Shown here: positions 1 to 5,874 of the stretch, one piece after another
Position numbering within the stretch: position 1 is the stretch's first letter
How the letters are laid out: each line of letters begins with the position of its first letter
NCBI GenBank assembly: GCA_030834765.1
Contig: JAUQXG010000076.1
Location: forward strand, 1-6,986
DNA length: 6,986 bases
Reading direction: 5' to 3'
Source: Lutispora sp.
GTDB taxonomy: Bacteria > Bacillota > Clostridia > Lutisporales > Lutisporaceae
Notes under the pieces: generated by a model
Told to the model about the DNA's origin: nothing
The model's input: only the letters and a program-made list of their open reading frames with translations
The model's database searches: none
Position numbers and translations under genes: made by a program

Positions 1-1779
1 AATATCGGAAATTTATCTATTGATGCTGCATGGATTGCTATAGTTCTCTGTGGCTTCCCTATTATAAAAGGTGCGCTGAAGGGTTTAATTCAAGAATTTG
101 ATATTAAAGCGGATGTACTGGTTGCTATGGCTTTAATTGCCTCAGTAGCCATTGGTGAGATTTTTGCCGCAGGCGAGGTTGCATTTATCATGGCCATGGG
201 GGCTTTGCTGGAGGAAAGAACAGTTGCTAAAGCTCGGGAAGGTATCGAAAAGCTAGTTCGTTTGACCCCAAGGACAGCACGAGTTGTACTAGATGCCTCG
301 GAAAGGATTATCCCCGCAGAGCAGGTAAAGATAGGGGATATTCTCCGTGTGCTTGCAGGTGAAACCATTGCGGTAGATGGTGTGATCATTGACGGGCAGA
401 CCTCTGTGGATCAAGCGATTATGACAGGGGAATCTCTGCCGGTTGATAAGAGTGTGGGTGATGAAGTCTCCAGTGGTACGGTGAATCAGTTTGGAACCTT
501 TGACATGAGAGCTACGAGGATTGGCGAGGATAGCTCTCTGCAAAGGATGATCCGATTAGTGGAATCAGCGGATGCCGGCAAGGCGAAAATCGTAGGACTT
601 GCAGACAGATGGGCAACATGGATTGTGGTGATTGCATTATCTTCTGCTGCCATTACATGGATGGTTACAGGGGAAATCATTCGGGCAGTGACCATATTGG
701 TTGTATTTTGTCCTTGTGCATTAGTATTGGCAACACCCACCGCTATCATGGCTGGAATCGGCAATGCTACAAAGTATGGCATCCTGATCCGTGAAGGAGA
801 TGCCCTTGAAAGGCTTGCCCAAGTGAAGCATATTGCTTTTGACAAGACAGGTACGTTGACTTATGGGAGACCCGCCGTTGTTGCCGTTGAAAGTTTTCAT
901 GAAAATCTTTCCCAAGAAAAGCTATTATCTATGACAGCTTCTGCAGAGCTTCGCTCTGAGCATCCCTTGGGAAAAGCCATTGTGGCTCATTTTAAGACGA
1001 TATCTAAAGTGTCACCCCAAGAGCCAGAAGCCTTTACGATGCTTGCAGGACGTGGCATAAGTGCATCTGTGGAAGGGTATCCCATACTGGCGGGAAATGC
1101 GGAAATGATGTGGGAGAATATGATCGAAATTCCCCAAACTGTGATTTTGAAATCCGACAGCTATAAAGATAGCGGAAGCACCATCATCTATATTACCATA
1201 AACGGTAGTGCGGCAGGATTTATCGCTTTGTCAGATACATTGCGCGCAGATGCAGCAGAGGTTATACAGAAAATTGAGAAGCTTCATGTGAAAAGTATGC
1301 TGCTCACCGGTGATAACCGGCATGCAGCCTCTCATATTGCAGAGAATATTGGCATTGGAGATATACGGTTTAATTGTTTGCCCGAAGATAAAATGACTAT
1401 AATTGAGCAGTATCAAAGCAAGGGTGAAATGGTTTGTATGATAGGCGATGGCATCAATGATGCTCCGGCACTGAAAAAGGCCTATGTTGGTATAGCCATG
1501 GGGGGCATCGGCAGCGACATTGCCGTGGATGCGGCGGATATTGCCCTTGTGGGAGATGATATCAAGAATATTCCCCATTTGCTTGCGCTTTCTCAAAAAA
1601 CCATGAATACCATCCGGCTGAATATGGTGCTTTCCATGGCGCTGAATTTTGCAGCCATCATACTGGCAATGACGGGAATCCTTAATCCTGTAATAGGCGC
1701 ACTGGTACATAACGTTGGTTCTGTTGTGGTAATTGTGAACTCATCATTATTATTAAAGTGGAAGGAGCATGTAAAATGA
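1..1779 (+). CDS. Heavy-metal-translocating P1B-type ATPase, 5' end outside the window
   Basis: The reading frame is open from base 1, so the N-terminus, including any metal-binding HMA domain, is not visible; 592 residues are present. The protein should be an ATP-driven cytoplasmic-membrane exporter of a transition metal. In window numbering the order is: membrane helices within about residues 10-75, an actuator domain with TGES (142-145), a helix at about 206-222, the metal-site helix with CPC (237-239), the phosphorylation motif DKTGT (281-285), the SEHPLG nucleotide-domain motif (HP at 321-322), TGDN (436-439), GDGINDAP (482-489) and two final helices (about 542-561 and 565-585). The last helix carries HNVGS (570-574). 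That differs from the MxxSS usual in Cu+ pumps and from the Asp-containing last helix of Zn/Cd pumps, and from memory resembles the HNxSS of CtpC-like pumps, so the metal is left open. Its TGA stop overlaps the next gene's ATG, which indicates translational coupling. GC content is clearly higher than in the TetR/ABC genes downstream. Confidence 0.97.
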   Translation, partial: NIGNLSIDAAWIAIVLCGFPIIKGALKGLIQEFDIKADVLVAMALIASVAIGEIFAAGEVAFIMAMGALLEERTVAKAREGIEKLVRLTPRTARVVLDASERIIPAEQVKIGDILRVLAGETIAVDGVIIDGQTSVDQAIMTGESLPVDKSVGDEVSSGTVNQFGTFDMRATRIGEDSSLQRMIRLVESADAGKAKIVGLADRWATWIVVIALSSAAITWMVTGEIIRAVTILVVFCPCALVLATPTAIMAGIGNATKYGILIREGDALERLAQVKHIAFDKTGTLTYGRPAVVAVESFHENLSQEKLLSMTASAELRSEHPLGKAIVAHFKTISKVSPQEPEAFTMLAGRGISASVEGYPILAGNAEMMWENMIEIPQTVILKSDSYKDSGSTIIYITINGSAAGFIALSDTLRADAAEVIQKIEKLHVKSMLLTGDNRHAASHIAENIGIGDIRFNCLPEDKMTIIEQYQSKGEMVCMIGDGINDAPALKKAYVGIAMGGIGSDIAVDAADIALVGDDIKNIPHLLALSQKTMNTIRLNMVLSMALNFAAIILAMTGILNPVIGALVHNVGSVVVIVNSSLLLKWKEHVK

Positions 1780-1961
1780 AATCTGTTTTATTGACATTAT
1801 TGGGGCTGCTTATTGGTATTGGACTGATGGCATCTGGCATCTACTATTTGAGAAAGGAAAAGGGTGATAAGGATTCAATAAAAATCTACGGGGCATTTAT
1901 TGGAATCGGTGCAGTCACAACAGTCGCGCTTATTACTAAAATTTTTGTGGCAGGATTATAA
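1776..1961 (+). CDS. Small two-helix membrane protein coupled to the P-type ATPase
   Basis: This 61-residue ORF starts at the ATG inside the ATGA overlap with the ATPase stop. AAGGAG at 1762-1767 sits 8 nt upstream, which favours this start over the in-frame ATG at 1758, which has no such site at a proper distance. Two hydrophobic segments (about residues 3-24 and 38-57) flank a charged loop rich in Lys, Glu and Asp (about 26-36), so a helical hairpin in the cytoplasmic membrane is expected. There is no signal peptidase site and no Cys or His metal-ligand cluster. The overlap implies co-expression with the ATPase, perhaps as an accessory or stabilising subunit, but that role is inferred from position only. 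I do not recognise the family. It resembles the small protein at 3765-3992 in length, topology and a shared IGIGA motif in the second helix. Confidence 0.8.
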   Translation: MKSVLLTLLGLLIGIGLMASGIYYLRKEKGDKDSIKIYGAFIGIGAVTTVALITKIFVAGL

Positions 1962-1976
1962 TATACATATTGAAAT

Positions 1977-2013
1977 AGAAGAAGGAAAGGGTTAAAAACC
2001 CGATCCTTCTTTT
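1977..2013 (+). terminator. Rho-independent terminator after the metal-ATPase operon
   Basis: AAGAAGGA (1979-1986) pairs with TCCTTCTT (2004-2011). After a 2x2 mismatch, GGGTT (1989-1993) pairs with AACCC (1997-2001) around an AAA loop. TTTT (2010-2013) follows on the plus strand. It lies just after the small membrane gene and probably ends that transcript. The hairpin is shared with the terminator beside the AAA gene stop at 4164-4198, so it seems to have arrived with the duplicated AAA tail. The T-run is short, so efficiency is uncertain. Confidence 0.65.
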
Positions 2014-2100
2014 ACTGTTTTCACCAGAAATATATTTTGCAATTTTAGGCTCTTTAAACAGCCCTCCACATCTTCCATTTCTATAGTTAAAAGCTCTTTT
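1992..2100 (-). pseudogene. Decayed copy of the 3' end of the AAA ATPase gene
   Basis: Read on the minus strand, this stretch encodes fragments matching the last ~36 residues (530-565) of the AAA ATPase at 4177-5874: KELLTIEMEDVE, then after a frame change LFKEPKIAKYISGENSKRR and IGF. Over 1977-2100 against 4162-4288 I count 110 identities in 127 columns, with 14 mismatches and 3 gap positions. A 1-nt gap in the coding part shifts the frame, and a 2-nt gap at the end removes the native TAG stop. Similarity stops abruptly at about 2100; no further AAA-derived sequence was seen to the right. This is a dead remnant of a duplicated or formerly tandem AAA gene, kept in the same orientation as the intact copy. 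Confidence 0.85.
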
Positions 2101-2177
2101 AAATGTAGCTTTGGATCTCAAATGAGATTGCTAGTTGCAAGTCAGACTGTATGCTTTTTTATTTGGAATAAACTCCC

Positions 2178-2206
2178 TTGACAGGTATACTATAATGCAC
2201 TATCAT
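2178..2206 (+). promoter_or_regulatory. Sigma-A-type promoter of the TetR/ABC unit
   Basis: TTGACA (2178-2183) is a perfect -35 box, followed after exactly 17 nt by TATCAT (2201-2206), a 5/6 match to TATAAT. Transcription should begin near 2213, about 48 nt before the regulator ATG. A TATAAT at 2191-2196 is only 7 nt from the -35 box, so it is not the partner. Confidence 0.75.
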
Positions 2207-2242
2207 ATTGTATGACTTAAATAATTTTTTGAGTCATACAAT
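2207..2242 (+). promoter_or_regulatory. Palindromic operator candidate for the TetR-family regulator
   Basis: ATTGTATGACT (2207-2217) and AGTCATACAAT (2232-2242) are perfect 11-bp inverted repeats separated by 14 bp. The palindrome begins directly after the -10 box, covers the expected transcription start and ends just before the ribosome binding site. Binding here would block initiation, as is typical for autorepressing TetR-family proteins. The 25-bp centre-to-centre spacing is wide for one dimer and could hold two dimers, or the repeat could act as an RNA hairpin in the leader. Assignment to this regulator is inferred from position. Confidence 0.65.
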
Positions 2243-2260
2243 GTTGTAGGAGGAAGTTAC

Positions 2261-2839
2261 ATGGCTAAAAGTTTTACGGAAATTGAAAAAAGCAACATAA
2301 AAGAAAAGTTGACTGTCAACTGTGAAGAAAGTTGGTCAAAGTTTGGTTATAAAAAAACCAACATTGATGAGCTTTGCGCAAAATCTGGAATATCCAAAGG
2401 TGCTTTTTATCTGTTTTATAATTCTAAAGAAGAATTATTTTTTGATGTGATGATTACGGTTCAAATGAGATTAACTAATATAATTGAAAAATCATTAAGC
2501 AATAACCCAACAAAATACGACTTATCCGATGTATTAAAGTTAGTTTATCGTGAATATGTTAAAAATTCATTTATTATTGAAACAGGTACACCAGATTTCA
2601 TTGCTTTTATAAACAAATTACCAAAAGAAAAATTAGAAGAATTAGAAGCTCATGGAGATAATGACTTGAGAAACCAAATCAAAAAAGCAAACATTAAATA
2701 CAAAATTGACGAAAATAAAGGACTTTCCATATTAAGCGTATTATTTTCACCCATTGCGAATAAAGAAAATATGCCCTATAACCATTTTGAAGTATTCGAT
2801 TTTATGCTTGACACTTTAGTTGAAGAAATTTTTGAATAG
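2261..2839 (+). CDS. TetR/AcrR-family transcriptional regulator
   Basis: This 192-residue protein has the usual TetR length. The ATG at 2261 is preceded by AGGAGG (2248-2253) at 7 nt. The N-terminal DNA-binding domain is clear: a helix-turn-helix at about residues 31-55 (NIDELCAKSGISKGAFYLF), followed by NSKEELFFDVM, a classic TetR continuation. The C-terminal ~130 residues form the ligand-binding and dimerisation region, which is not conserved enough to name an inducer. It is the first gene of a two-gene unit whose transporter gene starts 13 nt after its stop, so it most likely represses its own operon through the palindrome at 2207-2242, with a drug or peptide-like ligand as inducer. The gene is very AT-rich: bases 2461-2520 hold 14 G or C of 60, against 30 of 60 at 541-600 in the metal ATPase. 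That fits separate acquisition. Confidence 0.93.
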   Translation: MAKSFTEIEKSNIKEKLTVNCEESWSKFGYKKTNIDELCAKSGISKGAFYLFYNSKEELFFDVMITVQMRLTNIIEKSLSNNPTKYDLSDVLKLVYREYVKNSFIIETGTPDFIAFINKLPKEKLEELEAHGDNDLRNQIKKANIKYKIDENKGLSILSVLFSPIANKENMPYNHFEVFDFMLDTLVEEIFE

Positions 2840-2852
2840 GGGTGTATACATT

Positions 2853-3581
2853 ATGGATTATGCCATTGAAATACAAGATTTATGTAAAACAATTGACGAA
2901 CAAAACATATTGTCAAATGTCAATATGAGAGTTAAAAATCATGTAATTAGCATTGTAATTGCGAATGTAACCATTATTTTATTGGGTATGCTTTTTACTT
3001 TCATGCTTTCAATTGGAGAAATTCCGCAAAATAGTGCTACTTCTGATTTTACTACCATGGGTATTATTAGTATGCTAATCACGGCAACTTTTTTAGTCTG
3101 GGAAGCTGTACTAATCGCATTGATTATTGTTGAAGAATTTAGGAGCAAAACAATTTCCTTGCTTTTTACTTATCCAATTAACCGAAAAAAATTGATAGCA
3201 GCAAAATTAACATTGATATTGGTGGTCACATTTATATCCATTGCTGCCAGTGAAGTATTTCAAAACGTTTGTGTATTCGGTTTGAGCAAAGTGTTTAGTT
3301 TTATTATCTATGAAATAACTTTAAAAGATGTGTTGCACACTTTAATCATTACGATTTCGGCACTTTTGTTGGGAATGTTGCCGTTGTATGTAGGCATGAT
3401 AAGAAAATCCACTATCGCAACTATTATTTCATCGCTTTTTATTGTTAGCATAGCAGTTAACTCACAAACAGCTGTTGGCGGAATCATTACAATAATACCT
3501 ATTGCCATAGTATTAGGATCAATAGGATTACTTTTCGCAACAATTGCAATAAAAAAAATTGTCGTTAATGATTTAGACTAA
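2853..3581 (+). CDS. Chimeric ABC transporter gene: ATPase N-terminus fused in frame to an ABC-2 permease
   Basis: The chosen ATG (2853) has AGGGGTG at 2838-2844, overlapping the TetR stop, 8 nt upstream; 242 residues. Residues 1-28 (MDYAIEIQDLCKTIDEQNIL, then SNVNMRVK) read like the first strands of an ABC ATP-binding protein, which would normally continue into the Walker A loop. Instead, at about 2934-2940, the frame passes directly into a polytopic permease. There is no Walker A, signature motif, Walker B or H-loop. The permease part has about six hydrophobic segments (roughly 30-53, 68-92, 118-140, 160-182, 187-203 and 209-235). After the second it carries EEFRSKTISLLFTYPINRK, the coupling-type motif of bacitracin/lantibiotic-like ABC-2 permeases. 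The simplest reading is an in-frame deletion of most of the ATPase gene plus the permease start. No stop or frameshift is present. It is probably inactive as an exporter unless an ATPase acts in trans. Confidence 0.8.
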   Translation: MDYAIEIQDLCKTIDEQNILSNVNMRVKNHVISIVIANVTIILLGMLFTFMLSIGEIPQNSATSDFTTMGIISMLITATFLVWEAVLIALIIVEEFRSKTISLLFTYPINRKKLIAAKLTLILVVTFISIAASEVFQNVCVFGLSKVFSFIIYEITLKDVLHTLIITISALLLGMLPLYVGMIRKSTIATIISSLFIVSIAVNSQTAVGGIITIIPIAIVLGSIGLLFATIAIKKIVVNDLD

Positions 3582-3738
3582 GACATCTTCAAAAAAATAA
3601 CTAGTCAGCTTCTGGTCTATCTCGCCCTATGCTTCATCAGCACAACCCTTACATAGCTTGCTATGCGCGGGTCGTATTTCTTCGCCTAGCACAAAATATT
3701 CTCAGAATCTTTGACTTGTTATTTTCTTTCAGATGCCT
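3581..3738. repeat. 158-bp MITE-like palindromic repeat element
   Basis: The two ends are imperfect inverted repeats: AGACATCTTC at 3581 and the complement of the right end, AGGCATCTGA, continue through AAATAAC and AGTCA. I count 22 of 27 positions identical. The centre is also self-complementary: ACCC (3645-3648) with GGGT (3669-3672), and CATAGC (3652-3657) with GCTATG (3660-3665) around TT. The arms are about 77 and 79 bp and pair well only at the ends and the centre. The base composition (GGTCTATCTCGCCC, GCGCGGGTCG) is richer in GC than the flanks. No coding potential is evident. The left edge coincides with the permease TAA stop. This is the design of a non-autonomous transposable element or dispersed palindromic repeat. 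It could also fold in the transporter transcript and stop or stabilise it. A target duplication is not convincing (TAA on both sides at most). Confidence 0.6.
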
Positions 3739-3764
3739 AATTGAAAATTTGGAGGGGATATATT

Positions 3765-3992
3765 ATGGATCTAATAACAGAGATAAAAAACGATTGGGCA
3801 GGATATTTAAATCCAGATTCGTTACCAGTATTTGTAATACTTAGCCTTGTAATAGGTTTTGTTTTACTGATTGTAGGTCTTGTGCTAAAGGCAAAAAGCA
3901 AAGGGAAAAGTACAGCAGCATGGGTTTGCATTGGGATTGGTGCGCTTTCAGTTATATCAAATGTCATACAATTAATAGTAAGGTTTGCATAA
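3765..3992 (+). CDS. Small two-helix membrane protein of unknown function
   Basis: The ORF encodes 75 residues from the ATG at 3765, preceded by GGAGGGG (3751-3757) at 7 nt; the in-frame ATG at 3741 lacks such a site. A short polar N-terminus of about 20 residues (MDLITEIKNDWAGYLNPDSL) is followed by a hydrophobic segment (about 21-41), a basic loop (KAKSKGKS, about 42-49) and a second hydrophobic segment (about 50-73). No family was recognised. No sigma-A promoter was found in the 27 bp between the palindromic repeat and the start, so expression may come from within the repeat or by readthrough from the TetR/ABC unit. The layout helix, basic loop, helix with CIGIGA parallels the small protein at 1776-1961 (FIGIGA), although the N-termini differ. 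Remote homology is possible but unproven. Confidence 0.72.
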   Translation: MDLITEIKNDWAGYLNPDSLPVFVILSLVIGFVLLIVGLVLKAKSKGKSTAAWVCIGIGALSVISNVIQLIVRFA

Positions 3993-4176
3993 AAGAAAAA
4001 GGAGCATTTTCATATGAAAACATTCCGGATTTAACCGCAGAGATTTAATGGTAATATTAGACTTTTCAAGTAGTGCTATTGTTTTCATGAGATAAAAATG
4101 AAAACAATAAAAATGAAGTATATAAGGATGTATTGGACTGGCTTGATTCTAATAATCAAAAAGAAGAAGGAAAGGG
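3993..4176 (+). pseudogene. Gene debris: ribosome binding site with a truncated ORF
   Basis: AAAAAGGAG at 3996-4004 and an ATG at 4014 form a good initiation site, but the frame stops after six codons (MKTFRI). Another frame stays open from about 4023 to 4089 (SGFNRRDLMVILDFSSSAIV, then FMR). A third, after a TGA at 4087-4089, runs to a TAA at 4178-4180 and looks like a plausible protein C-terminus (NKNEVYKDVLDWLDSNNQ). That last frame converges on and overlaps the AAA gene stop. I read this as a small gene broken by frameshifts or deletions, but the pieces are too short to name, and a mere leader peptide is an alternative. Confidence 0.35.
4077..4109. repeat. Perfect 12-bp inverted repeat
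   Basis: TATTGTTTTCAT (4077-4088) and ATGAAAACAATA (4098-4109) are exactly complementary around a 9-nt spacer. Neither strand has a T-run after the stem, so it is a poor terminator. It could be an orphaned operator or an mRNA hairpin left from the decayed gene around it. Confidence 0.6.
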
Positions 4177-4198
4177 CTAAATAAACCCAATCCTTCTT
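4158..4198 (-). terminator. Terminator of the AAA ATPase gene, overlapping its stop codon
   Basis: On the minus strand, AAGAAGGA (complement of 4191-4198) pairs with TCCTTCTT (complement of 4164-4171), with an inner GGG/CCC pairing (4174-4176 with 4186-4188). CTTCTTTTTG follows, with five T residues at 4158-4162. The AAA stop codon (4177-4179) lies inside the hairpin loop region, so coding sequence and terminator overlap. The stem could also act on plus-strand transcripts. The same hairpin is duplicated at 1979-2011. Confidence 0.7.
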
Positions 4199-5874
4199 TC
4201 ACTGTTTTTCCCAGAAATATATTTTGCGATTTCAGGTTCTTTAAACAACTCTTCAACATCTTCCATCTCAATAGTCAAAAGCTCTTTTTTTGAATAGGAG
4301 TTTGCTAAATACAATCTTTTAGCTTGCTTCATTTTTAACCTTTCCATAACATTTCTAGCAAAACGACCATTGCCAAAGTACTTGTCATTGCCCTTTAATG
4401 CAGACTGAAAAAGAAAAGCAATCCTTTCTAAAACCTCAGGAGAAATTGAGTAATCCTTGCCCAGAAGCTTTACAAATATTTGTGTAAGCTCCTCATGACT
4501 GTAATCAGAAAAATGAATTTTATGAGGTATTCTATCTCTAAGACCCGGATTGGTTTTTAGTAATTCATTTAACTCATCTGTATAGCCTGCAAATATGATT
4601 ACCATCTTATCCCTTTTGTTTTCCATTTCTTTTACCAGCGTAGCGACGGCTTCATAGCCATACATATCTTCTTTATCTAAGATCAAACTGTATGCTTCAT
4701 CTATAAAAAGCACACTTCCGACAGCCTCTTCAATTTTTTCTTTTGTCTTTATAGCAGTAAAACCTAAATACTTTCCAATAAAATCTTCTCTTGAAGTCTC
4801 AAAAAGCTCACCTTTTTCGATTAGGCCCATGTCTTTAAATATTTTACCTATGATTCTTGCAACAGTAGTTTTTCCTGTCCCAGGGCTTCCCGTAAACTGC
4901 ATATGAAGGCTGATAGGATCGCTGCTTATTCCCATCTCTATGAGTTTTTTTTGTGCAACTAAGCTATATGCAATCTCTTCTACTTTTTTCTTGATCTGTG
5001 ACATACCTATCATGGCATCTAGTTCCAATGTAATATTTTCGTTGGACGGTTTTTCAGCAGCTACAGCAAACTGTTTTTTAGTAGAGCTGTCAAAGTCAGC
5101 AGTGTTAATTTTTATTGGTTTTGAAGCTTTTGTATTGGATTTTCTGCTTTTAAAAAATTTTTCAACTCGAATACTATGGACTAGATTTTCTACTGTTTTA
5201 ATATTTTGAAAATTTGGATGCTTACTCATAACATCTATTTTTTGAGCCAGTTGCTTTTCCACAGAAGCATCCAACCGATATCCAAAGGTAGCCAATATAT
5301 GTTTGCCAATGTCAGTCAGTTGTTTATTCGTATAGCTGGGGAACTCCAAATACCGGCAACCTACTCTATACTTAAGTTTATTGATAAGGTCCTGGGCTTT
5401 GTTCTTTTGGGAAGCAGGTATGATAAGTATATAAATCAGTTTGCCGTAAGAATCACTCATTTGACTCCAAAGTTTTTCTATCAGCTCATGATCCGCAGTC
5501 TCAAACTTTTCCATTCCGTGTATTGCAGCTAAGCCCATTGCGCCATTATCTCCATACTCTGCAAGACTATAAATATCTTCCAGAGAATACTCTTTAAACT
5601 CATAAGCTTTTATTATTTTTAAATGGTAGAATATAATACCCATGAGCTTTAAAACTGTAGTTAGTCCGTTGGCTTTATCGATAGTAAATATATAATGGAA
5701 TGGGAAAAGCTTTAAATCCGGCTTTTCTTTTAAAATATCTTCATTATATTTTACCAATTCTACAACTTTCGAGATTTCGTTTTTTAAAGTTTTCATTCCA
5801 ATAAGGGAATTTAAATTCGCTAGAGCTTCCTCAAGAGACATCAGCTGCTTCACTTCTTCAGCATTTTCTCCCAT
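4177..5874 (-). CDS. CbxX/SpoVK-like AAA ATPase with a degenerate first AAA module
   Basis: This 565-residue protein is about twice the length of a single-module CbxX or SpoVK protein. The C-terminal module is a complete AAA domain: LDAMIGMSQIKKKV (285-298), Walker A GSPGTGKT (329-336), a pore-loop-like FIGKYLG (365-371), Walker B VLFIDEA (388-394), sensor-1 region IIFAGYTDE (426-434), arginine-finger region GLRDRIP (444-450) and sensor-2 region GNGRFARNVMERL (501-513). This is the CbxX pattern. Residues ~15-235 have the same layout (ANLNSLIGMKTLKNEI, a YIFTIDKANGLTTVL segment where Walker A should be, a late FGYRLD), but the P-loop and Asp-Glu motif are gone. A linker of about 45 residues, rich in Lys and Ser, separates the modules. 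It is probably a cytoplasmic hexameric remodelling enzyme; the client is unknown. The ATG start has only a weak ribosome binding site; AAGGGGG at 5909-5915 lies 7 nt before an in-frame ATA (5899-5901), so the true start may be upstream. Confidence 0.93.
   Translation of the reverse strand: MGENAEEVKQLMSLEEALANLNSLIGMKTLKNEISKVVELVKYNEDILKEKPDLKLFPFHYIFTIDKANGLTTVLKLMGIIFYHLKIIKAYEFKEYSLEDIYSLAEYGDNGAMGLAAIHGMEKFETADHELIEKLWSQMSDSYGKLIYILIIPASQKNKAQDLINKLKYRVGCRYLEFPSYTNKQLTDIGKHILATFGYRLDASVEKQLAQKIDVMSKHPNFQNIKTVENLVHSIRVEKFFKSRKSNTKASKPIKINTADFDSSTKKQFAVAAEKPSNENITLELDAMIGMSQIKKKVEEIAYSLVAQKKLIEMGISSDPISLHMQFTGSPGTGKTTVARIIGKIFKDMGLIEKGELFETSREDFIGKYLGFTAIKTKEKIEEAVGSVLFIDEAYSLILDKEDMYGYEAVATLVKEMENKRDKMVIIFAGYTDELNELLKTNPGLRDRIPHKIHFSDYSHEELTQIFVKLLGKDYSISPEVLERIAFLFQSALKGNDKYFGNGRFARNVMERLKMKQAKRLYLANSYSKKELLTIEMEDVEELFKEPEIAKYISGKNSERRIGFI

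Noticed and set aside
1231..1710. A 159-codon minus-strand ORF opposite the metal ATPase.
   Set aside because: It is a complement-strand shadow of the conserved ATPase P and N domains, with a His/Cys-rich composition unlike a real protein and no ribosome binding site.
2115..2128. ATCTCA/TGAGAT inverted repeat with a 2-nt spacer.
   Set aside because: It is short, AT-rich, without a T-run and too far upstream of the -35 box to argue for a function.
2146..2156. ACTGTATGCTT also occurs inside the AAA gene (near 4687-4697), which could have extended the duplicated tail.
   Set aside because: The match is only 11 bp, the flanks do not align, and its distance from the duplicated segment does not correspond to the intact gene.
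2191..2203. TATAATGCACTAT occurs here and again at 6036-6048, each near a promoter.
   Set aside because: A 13-bp match in AT-rich DNA is expected at appreciable frequency in 7 kb, the two sites sit at different distances from their starts, and no dyad is present.
3711..3716. TTGACT at the right end of the palindromic repeat as an outward -35 box for the small gene at 3765.
   Set aside because: No acceptable -10 hexamer lies 16-18 nt downstream.
3629..3844. A 71-codon plus-strand ORF.
   Set aside because: It runs through the palindromic repeat and into the well-supported small gene in another frame, lacks a ribosome binding site and has no recognisable domain.
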